A DNA stretch of 64,000 nucleotides. Origin: Gnetum montanum. Its lineage: Eukaryota > Streptophyta > Gnetopsida > Gnetales > Gnetaceae. Below are positions 35,040 to 45,436 of this stretch, one piece after another. The number at the start of each line of letters is the position of its first letter. Positions within the stretch are counted from its first letter, which is position 1. The DNA is taken from NCBI GenBank assembly GCA_015680685.1, contig MNCI01010150.1, forward strand, positions 165,523-229,522, written 5' to 3'. Made by a program: the position numbers and the translations under genes. Below the pieces are notes generated by a model. That model ran no database searches. It was not told where the DNA came from and saw only the letters and a program-made list of their open reading frames with translations.

Positions 35040-35740
35040 AGTAGTGGTAGTGACAATAGCGATGATAGTAGTGAAAATGGCTTGCATTGCACTAAGAAAT
35101 GTAGTAAAAATGTGGAGAAAGGTAGAGCATGCAAAATGTGGAGGTGACTATAGACAAAAAAGTAGGAGGAAGAGACCTACTAGGTAGTAAGGGTAGGAAG
35201 AGCATGCAGAAAATGGCAGCATGCAACGACATTGCACATCAAGGATTTTCTAGTGTGCCATGCTACCATGAGTGTTTATGCGACGACAACTGCATGGATC
35301 ATTCTAGCAAAAATGGCAAGGAAGAGAGATGAAGGAGTAGAAAACAACAGAGATGGTAGTGAGATGTAAGCAAGGTAAGATGATGCACAACAAGGAGAGA
35401 TGGCATGACGCATGGAGCGGCATGATGAGCTATGCAATGGTGCAATGGAGGATGGGATAGCAGAGGTAAGTAGTGATGAAGCAACACAATAGTAGCTATA
35501 GAGGGTACAAGAAAGTAGCATAATAGTCGCAAGTGGTGGTGGGTAGAAAAAGACAAGGCAACATGACATCAGTAGGAGCAACTTATTAAATGTGACCGTA
35601 GGTAAGTAGAGATGGTGGAAGAAGGATGACGTGGTGGTGGTAGTAACACCATACAACATGCAGCAATGTAGTAAATATGTGGAAAGGTGCAATCACAGGA
35701 GCATTAAAGTGTAGGGAGATAGAAAACAACAGGGAAGAAC
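35040..35740. repeat. Degenerate purine-rich low-complexity tract
   Basis: The plus strand is rich in GGTAG, GATGG and AAGGTAG words and may be an extension of the minisatellite at 34,637-35,030. Overlapping serine, leucine and histidine-rich frames on the minus strand (35,276-35,804) are compositional. No gene is supported. Confidence 0.5.
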
Positions 35741-35759
35741 ATAGCATTGTTGGGGCTAC

Positions 35760-38226
35760 TAGTTCTAAAAAGTGATTTCTTACGAGGCTTTGGTTTAGGA
35801 CCACTTGAAAGGATATATGGCTATAGATTCACCATTCTTGTAGAATTTCATTATTATGGTTGTATGGGGGTTTCACCCTACATGGATCTAGTAGGTGGAA
35901 AAGGTCTAGTTGGTTGTGGTGTAGGAGTTGATGGGTGCTATGGAGGATGAAAGAGAAAAGAAGACTCTTTCCTTGGAGAAGGTGTTCTATAGTATTCTAA
36001 ATGGTAGTAGTCATAAGGGAAGGAGGCATGACTAGAGGAGACATGCAAGGATATAGGTTGCTAAACATAATATCCATAAGGGTCAAGTTGTCTATAGGGA
36101 TATTGCTGCTACAATGGTGGCATCCCCCATGACTATGGATGTTTTCACTACTAGTGCTACTCTTGAAGTTATGGTGGCAATCCACTTGGGTAATACATTT
36201 GTTGGTGGAACTATTGCCTATAGTTTCCTTGTGGATAAGGCAACCACCTAGGTGCTTGTCACTTTGCCAATCTAGAATTTAATGCATACACCCCAGATTC
36301 CTATAGATGTGACACCACTAGGAAACATCTCTTAGGATATTTTTATTGGCATATTTCACATCTATCATCATCTATTTTGGAATCTACAACCTCCTCAACT
36401 ATTGCAACTTTACTCTTATACTTGTAATATCCCTATTTTGCACCTTTTTTCTTCCTTCTTTCCTAACCACTATTCCCTTGGTCTTGTTGCTTCACTACAA
36501 TTTTCAAAGCTATTTGGAACTTCTCATCTCTGTAATTTGACATCTTATCTACCTTAATTGATATTTTAGTAATATATTTTTATATTGGCAAGGTTTTCCT
36601 TTATACCACTTCATCAAGTGGTGCTTCCTTCTTAGTGTCATAAAAATGCATCTCCCTTTTGGAATGGAGGAGTCCTTGTTATACTCTTCTACACTTTCAT
36701 GCTTTTTGATCTCTCCCCCTTCTTTAGCCACCTAATCAATTATCCTTTGGATTTGATGGGCCTATAATTTAGAAAGTCTTTCTTAAGCATAGAGTCTAAA
36801 GGTTTTCCTTGTTTCACTCTTAAGCCCATCTATGAAATGGAAGAACTGATCCCTTTGGAAGTATCCATGGCCCAAGAATATGTGTAAAAGAGAATAGTAC
36901 CTACCCAGGGCTACATAAAGAACTCATGATTGTCTTGTTTCCATCTTTGGATCTATCTCCACAAGTTGGATACTCTAGATTACATTTGGTATTTTTCATT
37001 AAAGATTTCCAACATAGTACTCCATCGACAAACAAATTTTAGTTCTAAAGACCAGTACCAACTTTCATATTTCTTGATGAGTGTCTTGGGAATAGCTTTA
37101 GCTTCTGTTATTCATTCTCTATGTTTTGTAAGGCATAGGCATCGTGAAAGGCTTGAAGATGGCTCTGTGGATCTGAATTATATCCACTTCGAACTTGGGG
37201 ATATTGTTCATAGCCAACCTCTTAATTCAACTATCTTTCAAGTGCCTTGTTGAAATTATGACTGCCTTTGAAATGTTCAACATATTTTGGGTAGCCAACA
37301 AAGGCTCATCATCATCATAATGATCTTGGTGGCTCCTATCATGCCCACGATGTCTATGATGAGTCTTGCTATTCCTTCTTTCTTGATGATGCTCATTTTC
37401 TTGTTGTCAATCCTTGCTCCTATTCTTGATCATCCTAGTGGAATCAATGTTCATCTCAATCCCACCATTCATCTCCATCCTGATCTCTTCTATTCCTCCT
37501 TCTGTCTTAGCTCCTCTTCCTTCTATTGAAATTTGAGGATGAAGAATAAAGAGAACCAGCAAAACAATGTCTGCAAGTTCTTCTATTTTGGTACCTACCC
37601 CAGTTAGCTTGGCTTGCTTTGTCTTTATGCTTTTCATTATCCTTTCCTTTGAATGAGTGGCTAAGGTTGTTATCTTTTGAAGCTCCCTGGTCTTGAGAAC
37701 TAGTCTTTCCCTCATCCAAGTTGTCCATAGTTAACTACAACCTTTGGCTAAGTGTCTCCTCATCATAGAAAGGAGGAGCATTTGTGTCTTGGGATTGGCT
37801 TGAAAAGAAGTCCTCACCTTTGTTATGTTGTTACAAGAATAATTAGGTTGAAACCTGCTTACCCTTAGAGGCTTCATATCATGCCTCCATTTGCCTATCC
37901 TTCTTATGCTAGGCATTAGTAGGATGATAATCTCGATAAGTATAGTCTCAGACTTCATACTCTACATTGAGTATAATGATGCCTAGTCTAATCAAATTGC
38001 TCATCAACATGATAGGAACCATTTGGTTGGAAGGAAACACAATGTTTCCTTCCATATTCCTCCAGAGTAGTTGTTCATCTTAATGCAGGATGAAAGTGAA
38101 ATTTGAATTATATGGATTCAAATGGATGTAGACAACACAAAGTCATTGGGGTGATTTTTGGACCTCCTATCACTAATTGGGTCTAATTGTAAATCGTGGA
38201 GATTCATCCTTGTGAGAAGAAGTCAT
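35760..38226 (-). pseudogene. Gag of Athila-like copy 1, broken
   Basis: The start codon at 38,226 opens MTSSHKDESPRFT, comparable to MSSSSCKPED at 59,043 in the plus copy. Downstream, 37,407-37,728 is the charged serine/arginine-rich linker. The 36,930-37,150 segment is the gag core, aligning with RWSTMLELFNDKYQMYS of the plus copy. The proline/tyrosine/glutamine-rich tail (YPYRQLDPYGYYV, about 36,070-36,100) matches 61,045-61,080. Many stops. Confidence 0.75.
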
Positions 38227-38348
38227 GTTAGCTTTGACTAAAAACAATGTGCTTGTTCATATTTCCTTAATGACTTATTATTGATTGGTCCTAACGTCTT
38301 TGTATAATGTCATGATATTTTTCTACTTAGTGCACTTAACTAAACTAA

Positions 38349-38367
38349 ATCCCCAGCAACAGTGCTA
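38349..38367 (-). promoter_or_regulatory. tRNA-Asp-type primer binding site, copy 1
   Basis: The minus strand reads TAGCACTGTTGCTGGGGAT, close to the 3' end complement of plant tRNA-Asp (TGGCGCCGTTGCCGGGGA), one base from the LTR edge. The equivalent sites in the sister copies are at 56,973-56,991 and 58,890-58,907. Confidence 0.8.
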
Positions 38368-38368
38368 A

Positions 38369-39282
38369 TGATGAGCAACAACTATACCCTATGTTCAACC
38401 ATACAAATGACAAGTGTGCATTAATGATCCAGTCGAATTTTGTTGACTTAGTTCCTAAGTTAGCCTATAAACAAAGATTGTGAACCTAAGGGTTATGTAA
38501 TTGTTCTTCCTAACTCTCACTTTTGTATGCTCTTACATATGATTAAGTGTAAGCTAAAGCATATGATATTTGTTTTGATTTATATTTTTATCTGTTTATC
38601 TTAATTTCTAAGTAAAAGGATGAAGAATTGACTATTATATTTTTTGACTACCTAATTGCTCTAAAGGTTAACTATCTTATCATAAGTAGTCATTCCCACC
38701 TTCTGTACACATCTTGAACTAATGCTAATGCTACTGGGTTACCAAGCAACGATTACTAGGCATACCAAATGGTCACTACTAGGATTACCAAGCATTATAT
38801 GTTATGCTTGAAGTGGTTGTATTTATGATTTCATTATTAATTGCTTTTAATTATTATAACAAAGAATGTAAAATGCATGTAAAGAAAAATGTTGATAAGA
38901 GAGATTATGCTAACCTAAGTGCTACAATGAATATCAAAAATATCATCTTTATTGTCATTCACATCAAAGTATTCAGGTACATTATGCTCGAATGAAGATT
39001 TGTACAATCTCTTAATTCACACTGCAGGCACTCACATGGAAAATATTTCAACTCTAAAAATAACAAACTAAAAAGCTTTGCTACACTATGGACTTAACGT
39101 GCCAAAAATGTGGTTGGTATGCACATTTATATAGGTTTATTTGCATCAGCATCAACGCATGCCTGTCAACGCACCCAGTTGACTATGCTTTATTAGGATC
39201 CATATTAGTTTATTCTATATATAATAAATAACAATGTATAAATATCCATCTAATTGATGAATTGGATGTGTATTGAAAAATA
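38369..39282 (-). repeat. 5' LTR of Athila-like copy 1, truncated in U3
   Basis: It starts TGATGAGCAAC and aligns with 56,993 onward and with 46,842-46,982 plus 53,024 onward: TACCCTA---CAACCAT, GTCGAATTTTGTTGA, ATTAAGTGTAA, and a TATA box (TATATAAATG on the minus strand, about 39,124-39,133). The right end is lost at about 39,282. Confidence 0.75.
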
Positions 39283-40907
39283 AAGCTTCTTTTCTTATTT
39301 AATTTATCCTATGCAGATTTTTGGACTTACAAATTTGGTTTTAGCTCTAGCCAAAAACCAACAATTAGTTTCAAAGCAATGAATATTTGCTCAAACCCAT
39401 GAGATTACTACAATATTGATTTGAATAAATTCAAATTAATATAGTATGTTAAGGTACTAGATACTAAGATAAATTCATGTTTTTATTTAGCATTGATTTG
39501 AAGGTAGTTATATATAACATATTACTAAGGCTTTAATAAAAGTGAGAATTTTACAAAAAATGAGCATCTATTTTGGCTTTATCCTAGACACCTTTTGAAT
39601 CATGCATCAACTCCTATAAGTTTGCAATTTATCTTTGGATTACACATTCATTATTAATAAGAATCAACATGAAGTTAAGTACAGCATTATGTTAATTTGT
39701 GTTTACACAATTTTTATTTTAAAGAAAAATATTTTTTTTGATGGGTAATCCAAAGAATGAAAAATTTAAAGGCCAAGGCTTTCATACTTGGTAAACAAAA
39801 ATGAGACTTATTTTAATTAAATAATATTTATTAGATTACATTTCTAGCACAATCGAAGAACCATAAGATGCAAACAAAAGAATTGAATGAAAGCTAAAGA
39901 TGAAGTAGCATTCTTCTTTGTTGGGCTTTCTCTTACTAATCCTCATTTGCTTTTAATCAACCCAGATGCTACATCCAAGGAGATATAGAATCCTTTGAAT
40001 TCTTTATTTGGTTCTCAAATTTTTTTCCATTGCACTTTCATTGAAACAATAATTATTCACTTTAACAATGGATGAAGGTGATAATATTGTGGCACATATA
40101 AATAAATTTAATTCTATTCATGCTCAACTAGCTAGAATAAATTGTGCAATCAGTGATGATGATGCTAATGCAATTTTATTGAATAGCATGCCAACTTTCT
40201 TTCCAAATGTAGTTTTCATAGTTAAAAGTACAAATGCTAACCTTTAAAAGGTCATTTCTACCTTAATGGAAGAGAGTGAAAATGTCCTTGGGTAGGTCAC
40301 TTTTGGAGATCAAGCCTTGATATCAACTGTGAGAGGATTAATTTCAAAGCAATTGAGAAATCCTTGTTTCTATTGTAAAAAACTAAGTCATTTTTGGATT
40401 AATTACAAGGTTTAAGCTTACAATGTGCTAAATGGAAAAATCAAAAAATTCAACTCCTTTAGGGCCTTTGAAGATGCTAAAGATGAAGAGGTTGTAGCAA
40501 AAAAATCAAATACTTTTAACCAAGATAAAACTAAAACCACCACTTGGTGATGAGAATCTTTAGTAATAAGAACACTTGTGATGATATCATGCATGCACAT
40601 CATTGGTGAGGAGATACATTGGAGAAGAGATTAATTACAGTGAAGATATTTTTTTATTTTGGTTATTTTATACATAGAAAAAATCAATTTTATTTGAAGT
40701 GGTATGAAAATTTTTTTATTAAAATTTAGTTTTCCTTATGCTTGTAGAAATAAGGCTATGTTGGGGGCTTATCCTAACTAAAGTTTAGTGTGTCTTATGA
40801 TGGTTAAGACTAGTAGACTTACCAACAAGTTTCTTTTCTTATTTAATCTAGCCTATGTGGATTTTTGGGCTTACATATTTGGCTTTAGCTCTAGCCAATA
40901 ACCAATA
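39283..40907 (+). mobile_element. Small gag-only copia derivative (TR-GAG-like)
   Basis: Two direct repeats of exactly 81 bp (39,283-39,363 and 40,827-40,907) flank a 1.46-kb interior. A PBS-like site (39,366-39,377, TAGTTTCAAAGC, 9 of 12 matches to the initiator-Met site) follows the left repeat. The interior holds only a gag frame (39,741-40,550) and no protease, integrase or RT. Elements with terminal repeats and only gag are known in plants as TR-GAG. The repeats may be the surviving 3' parts of longer LTRs, as the left copy seems cut. Confidence 0.65.
39741..40550 (+). pseudogene. Copia Gag (UBN2-type) of the gag-only element
   Basis: The start ATG at 39,741 gives MGNPKNEKFKGQGFHTW, then TKMRLILIK, the usual beginning of copia gag. 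From 40,068 it reads MDEGDNIVAHINKFNSIHAQ, LARINCAISDDDANAILLNS and MP. A zinc knuckle, CFYCKKLSHFWINYK at 40,367-40,411, keeps C, C and H but has Y for the last C. The frame ends TTTW and stop at 40,548-40,550. Stops after FHTW and between the N-terminal part and MDEGDN make it a pseudogene. Gag would form particles or bind element RNA. Confidence 0.8.
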
Positions 40908-41149
40908 GTTCATAGAGTTACAAGAACCCATGCTATTAGCTAACTTCTTATTGTCCAGTTCCTCAGCCACCTTCTTATCTAAGTGGCTAGCCCAGTCATA
41001 AGTAACACCCTTCATCATAGTGTTATGAATCACTATGAACCACTAAGAAGAGAAGATCCTCTTTTTTTTATTCTTCCACATAATATCCTCTTAATAACAA
41101 CTATAAGGTAAAATAAAAAATGTTTCTCACCAATTTTAACCTATCCTAC

Positions 41150-41587
41150 CCTTCTCAATACCTCATAGGGGCAAACCATAGTGAATCTTCTCACATTGGC
41201 TCCATTATTAAATCTCTTGCCAAGGAATCTAGTGCAAGCAAAATCAATCCTCTCCCAACCACAACTTTAACACAAGGATTTTGATTCATACTTGTATTTT
41301 GATTATTATCATACCGCTCAAAGTTCTAGTACAACTTATATATTCATTGCGAATTTATGAATCCTATCTATCAAATTTATAAATTTGCTTTCCCATGTAC
41401 CAACAATGTAGCTAAATATGATGGTCTTAACCAAGGTTTACTCCTAGTAATCCAACTAGGAATCAAGAGTATTTTGGTTTATGGCGATTCCCAACTAGTC
41501 ATTCACCAAGTTAACCATGAATATGCTTGCAAAGCTGAACATCTACAACCTTATTCTAACTTATTTATCAGCATAGAAAAACTTTGA
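41150..41587 (+). pseudogene. Gypsy RNase H-like fragment (Tat-type)
   Basis: The frame at 41,357-41,587 reads FAFPCTNNVAKYDGLNQGLL, then IKSILVYGDSQLVIHQV and NHEYACKAEHLQPY, the C-terminal half of the additional RNase H-like domain found in Tat-lineage polyproteins. The GDSQLV active-site block is intact. Upstream sequence to 41,150 is coding-like but broken; downstream similarity fades by about 41,770. It is an isolated relic on the plus strand with no LTR recognised nearby. Confidence 0.85.
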
Positions 41588-41599
41588 AAAATAAATTTT

Positions 41600-42534
41600 A
41601 ATTATAATTCAATAACTTAATAAAAGCTCAATTTAACATGACCAAAGACTAATTAACATCATTATAAAAATCTACAAGAATGTAAATGATAGTTAGAAGC
41701 TTACTTGAAAGCCATGCTATGCTAGGTTGAAGAATAGGGCTTAAGCCTTATGGATCTGGCCAATGAAAGTGAAACGTAAATTTTAATTTTATTGGGTCCG
41801 GAGACTTTCGACCGATATGGTTTGAAATTTATAAAAGTGCTAGCCGTATCAAGATTATTATCCCTCTAATTGTTAGTACTCATTGCTGTATACGGTACTG
41901 CTTCCCTGTGCTGGCGGTTATGTTAAGTCGAAGTTAAAAATAGTAAGACAAGGAATCAGGTTCATCAATTGATGGAGTGCTCCGTCGTTTCTGGATGAAA
42001 TTACGTTTGATGTGCGAGAAAGTTAAGTAGAAGAGAGCGTACGAGGGGCCGACGAGAGGTGCTTCTCGCTTGGAAATACTGTTTGAAAGAGATGCGAAAT
42101 GCAAGATTAAGATTGAGTGAACTCATTTACATTACAATTACACTTGCATGCGTGATGACCAACCTCTTTTTTTTAGGATTTTTTTTGTTAAGACAGCGAT
42201 AGGGAGAGGTATAATAGTAAGGAGTGCGTCTAACCCCTGCATATTCGTCAAACCTGGGACTGGTCATGCCGTGCCATCAACCCAACCCAACCTAAATGGC
42301 AACCAGTCGTTAGAAAAGGAACAAAACAAAACAGGAAAGATCGTATCTGGAAACCACACCAGGGAGAAGCGCAGGTGCCTAAATGTAACACAAAAAAGCC
42401 ATATTTGTAACAACATTAAACGTAGATGCCTAAACATAATCAATTAATGGTACACGAGAGAGATAGATGTGGTATTCTCAGCCTTACAGTCGGATGACTT
42501 GACTGTAACTCCGACGACGCCGCCGACGCCGACG
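41600..42534. other. Low-copy sequence downstream of the CEP gene
   Basis: Base composition becomes more GC-rich at about 41,790 and no retroelement similarity is visible after that. A TATAAAAG motif occurs at 41,829-41,836 on the plus strand, but no supported gene follows it. The part next to 42,535 would hold the 3' UTR of the minus-strand CEP gene; I could not place a polyadenylation signal with confidence. Confidence 0.45.
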
Positions 42535-42888
42535 CTAGTGTAGTCTGTTGTTAACAATCCTGTGCTTAAGACGAAAGCGTGTTGAGGTTGAGGTTGAGGT
42601 TGAGGTTGAGTTTGAGGCTGAGAAGGCTGAGATTGAGGCTGAGGAGGCTGAGATTGCGGCATCAGGGGGATTGTCATGGCCCACGCCGGGGCTATGACCC
42701 GACGACGTCGGCCTCAACGCCATAGCTCCCACCTCCGCTGCTGTAGCTCTACCTGTACCTCTACCTCTCCCTCTCCCAGGTGGAGGTCGAGCCTCTACCT
42801 GTACTATGAGGCCTCCCGATTTTAACATTAGCATCACCAACACTAACACCAACACGACCACTGCGTTTATCTTCTTCATCATCATCAT
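42535..42888 (-). CDS. CEP: CEP-family secreted peptide hormone precursor
   Basis: An intact 117-codon frame encodes a small secreted precursor. Residues 5-33 are a signal peptide: KK, a long V/L/M-rich core, and a likely cleavage after VEA33. A basic, Pro/Gly/Arg-rich segment follows (34-47, RPPPGRGRGRGTGR). Residues 57-71 read ALRPTSSGHSPGVGH, the 15-residue CEP (C-terminally encoded peptide) signature; P60 and P67 are the usual hydroxyproline sites. In this family the peptide is cut out in the secretory pathway and acts in the apoplast on CEPR-type receptor kinases, affecting root growth and nitrogen signalling. Departures from the family are L for F at position 2, S for P at position 7, and a 46-residue Ser/Thr-rich tail after the peptide. 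Four start Met codons are in tandem; the first is used here. A TATA-like box lies 117 bp upstream. It is the only intact host gene recognised. Confidence 0.85.
   Translation of the reverse strand: MMMMKKINAVVVLVLVLVMLMLKSGGLIVQVEARPPPGRGRGRGTGRATAAEVGAMALRPTSSGHSPGVGHDNPPDAAISASSASISAFSASNSTSTSTSTSTRFRLKHRIVNNRLH
42581..42660. repeat. Hexanucleotide repeat inside the CEP gene
   Basis: Five clean GGTTGA units (42,581-42,612) pass into degenerate GGCTGA/GATTGA units up to about 42,660. In the CEP frame this encodes STSTSTSTST and the SAS-rich stretch before it. In the next frame it encodes a Q/P-rich run. The tail length of this precursor is therefore likely to vary between alleles. Confidence 0.9.
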
Positions 42889-43004
42889 CGTAACCTTAGC
42901 CTTAAGCTGGCCGTTACTTAAGCTTAGCTTGTAAGCTTAAGTTGATGTATGATAAGGATGATGAAAAGAGCAGCGCAGCGCAGCCAAGAAGAAGTGGAGG
43001 CACG

Positions 43005-43012
43005 TATTTAAA
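43005..43012 (-). promoter_or_regulatory. TATA-like box of the CEP gene
   Basis: TTTAAATA on the minus strand, 117 bp upstream of the first ATG, followed at 4 bases by an ACGT core (GCACGTAT on the plus strand reading). The distance would give a 5' UTR of about 80-90 nt. No other good TATA candidate lies in the 150 bp upstream of the ATG. Confidence 0.55.
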
Positions 43013-43019
43013 GAGCAGC

Positions 43020-44270
43020 GCCGGCTACAACTGGCAGACATGGTCACATGGAGGCGTATTTGTTTATGAAGTAGGCCAGGTGATGCTGTTGCTGCTGCTT
43101 GTTCGTGTTTATTGCCATTGCCATCAATATCCTGCTCCTGCTGCTGTTCTTCCTCCTTTCTCGCATTCCCTGTGTATGTGTGTCTGAGATTTTGCATTTT
43201 CCATGCAGGCAGGAGAGATTCCTCCTTAAACTAACATTATATGTGAGGCCCCCAAGCTCTCCTGCGAATTGGAATGTACTTACTCTGCACTTCTCATGTT
43301 CAGCTGGCAGTTGCGCCTCCTTAAACAATAACGGAAACGTCAATCTGGGAACATGAACTTATCATTTGTGTCTCGTCGTTTCTTCAACTTGTGTAAATTT
43401 TAGTGGTGTTCCAACTTGGCAGCCCCATGGTTCAAGATGTGGAAATGTAATTAAATGTTACAACATCATAGCATGCGTGGTGATTATTAAAATGCTTGCA
43501 TCTTCCTTCCAATTCGCTGGGAATTCGCCCCGCATTAGAAAATAAATAGAATGGTTGGTATGGTAACTACATCCATTTTCTAATTCTGCGCTCAATCTGA
43601 TACATACATACAAACTACCAATCTCCTAACGACATTCTGCACCAACATTAGCATTGCAGTTACCTATATAATATTGAAAGAGTGTGCATGGTATGCTATG
43701 ACATTATATTATATGTTTACCACCAGAATGATGGGACATTTCCTCGTATGAGCTATGCTTTCTTAAAGATATCATTGATCTAGGTATCAACATCAACTTT
43801 TTGAACACTCAACTACAAAAGCAAAAGTAATTCATATCTTAATCGCAACTTTACAAAATGTTAACAAGGAGGCAAGCTTCATTGTTAGTAATTAGTGTTT
43901 GCAAAGATCATTTTTTAATGTGTATGACATTTAAACTCTAAAGCTAAATATATTGGGGTGTATATATAGGATTGAAAATCACACATCTCATTAAAGATGT
44001 GAAAGACAAATATGAAGTTAATCTATGTTGGACTTCACTTTTCTCTTTTACTAACAATTTAATTTTAGATCTTTTTTAAAGGTTAAGATATATAAAACTT
44101 GTTCTTAAAAAAATAAAGTGAAGACATGTTAACCGTGTGTTGACTCCATTATTGTAATTTGGATTTATCTATCTAAATTAGTATTGGGTTGATTATGGAT
44201 AGTGAGCTGAGAATGCATGGTGTCTTATAATAATGATTTAGTAATATATTCATAATAATGATTTCTCATT
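43020..44270. other. Low-copy sequence upstream of the CEP gene
   Basis: It contains CTG/CAG-rich stretches (43,080-43,160) that create glutamine or leucine runs in overlapping frames on both strands, then AT-rich DNA. No gene, LTR or RNA is recognised. The proximal part presumably holds the CEP promoter. Confidence 0.45.
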
Positions 44271-44271
44271 T

Positions 44272-44520
44272 GGAGTGATGGTAAGGTGCTTATTTATTAA
44301 GTTGTGAAACGTAGGTTTAAACTTGGTTGGAACCACTTAGAAAAGTTTAAGCTTCTGCTAAAGACCCTCTTAAGGTTGCGCCTTCTAAGAATAAGCATTG
44401 AGCCTCTAAGTAATTATAATTATTCATATTAATGATTTCCAATAAAAGCTCTAGTACAATTAAGTGCACCGTCTAAAAATCATTGAGCCTCTAAGTAATT
44501 ATGGTTTTGTATTAATGAGC
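44272..44520 (+). mobile_element. Possible tRNA-derived SINE
   Basis: GATGGTAAGGTGCTTA (about 44,277-44,292) resembles the A box of tRNA-headed plant SINEs, and GTAGGTTTAAACTTGG (44,311-44,326), 33 bases on, resembles a B box with the CG lost by deamination. The body continues with CCTCTTAAGGTTGCGCC. A segment CATTGAGCCTCTAAGTAATTAT appears twice (from 44,395 and from 44,482). No terminal poly-A/T tail or target duplication could be fixed. Confidence 0.4.
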
Positions 44521-45291
44521 AGAAGAGCTAGTGTATAGCCAACTAGATGACTCAAGCTAGAGCCCAACTTCATGGCTGATGTAAAATATAGTCCATTTTT
44601 TAATCTCTAAAAAAATTTACCCTGAACAATTTAATTTAGGACAATGTGTAAGTTCATAACATAAAAAGTGTAGAAAGGTTATAGCCATCAAAAACACAAA
44701 AGAAATCCTACATTAAAAGAAAAAACTAAATAATTTGGTTTCTAAACTAAATGATTTGGTTTCTATTTAACTCTGGTGAGGCCAGAAATATTCTTTTTTT
44801 GATTTAAAGAAATCTATTGGTCAACTATGGTTTGTCTACCACAACGGATTCTGTGCTGACTAAAAAAATCCAATGGAGATTAACAAAATATACGTTAATA
44901 TACGTTGGTGGGCGTGTTAGCCTTGCTTTGCTGGTTACTGGCACAGAAAGTGCTGCCCTTGATGCCAGTGGTTATACACGCAATGGCAAATTGACTTTGA
45001 CGTTGTTAAATGAAAGCAAGTTAGATATTACTTTTTAATTTTAGTAAGCATATGGTGTAGCATCCGTTGTTAGTTTAGGATAAAGTTGAAGATGAACACT
45101 AGCATTATTATTAGTTATTATTATATCACCTAGTATTAGAAGAACGGTGCAGCACCCAGCAGGATATTGGAGGCAGAACTTGAGCGTGCAGAATCTGATG
45201 TTTGAATATTTAATATCCTAAATTCCCAGAAAATGGGTGGTATCATTGATGCGAAATGAACATCCAGCCGAAAGCCCTAGAACCGAGGAAT

Positions 45292-45329
45292 TAAAAATTC
45301 AGTAAAGCTCTAAAAATTCAGTAAAGCTC
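45292..45329. repeat. Perfect 19-bp tandem duplication
   Basis: TAAAAATTCAGTAAAGCTC occurs twice back to back (45,292-45,310 and 45,311-45,329) without mismatch, so the duplication is recent relative to the surrounding decayed repeats. Confidence 0.95.
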
Positions 45330-45393
45330 TATCTTACACAGGCCAGGTTGACTTGTACTTTCTGCAGATTCTTTAAGATACCCTAATTTTAAT

Positions 45394-45436
45394 TTTTGTC
45401 CAGTGGATTCTAATTTAAACTTTTGTCCAGTGGATT
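45394..45436. repeat. 27-bp-spaced duplication of TTTTGTCCAGTGGATT
   Basis: The 16-base word TTTTGTCCAGTGGATT starts at 45,394 and again at 45,421, with a similar TAATTT / AATTTAAAC lead-in, which fits a short tandem duplication. Confidence 0.9.

Larger units (their letters stand above)
35741..39282 (-). mobile_element. Athila-like gypsy element, copy 1, 5' part only
   Basis: Leftward: 5' LTR (38,369 to at least 39,282), tRNA-Asp-type PBS (38,349-38,367), then gag (38,226 to about 35,760). Pol is missing: the copy stops at about 35,740 next to the minisatellite region, and the U3 end is cut at about 39,282 by the gag-only copia derivative. It is the same family as the copies at 55.4-57.9 kb (minus) and 57.9-64.0 kb (plus). 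Confidence 0.75.

Noticed and set aside
35276-35804. Minus-strand S/L/H-rich frames
   Set aside because: Low-complexity sequence with three overlapping open frames and no motif.
41829-41836. TATAAAAG motif on the plus strand
   Set aside because: A good TATA match but no supported transcript or coding region follows it.
42148-42447. Plus-strand 99-codon frame downstream of the CEP gene
   Set aside because: No recognisable domain; composition is unremarkable and it has no matching promoter or splice signals.
42444-42677. Minus-strand 77-codon Q/P-rich frame overlapping the CEP gene
   Set aside because: It is the +1 frame of the hexamer repeat; it lacks a signal peptide and is explained by the repeat inside the CEP coding sequence.
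43044-43343. Overlapping frames on both strands upstream of the CEP gene
   Set aside because: They depend on CAG/CTG-rich sequence giving Q or L runs, show no motif, and lie in the expected promoter region.
44817-45038. 73-codon frame in the low-copy island, considered as a small gene
   Set aside because: No motif, no start context and no related sequence in the window; could not be distinguished from chance.
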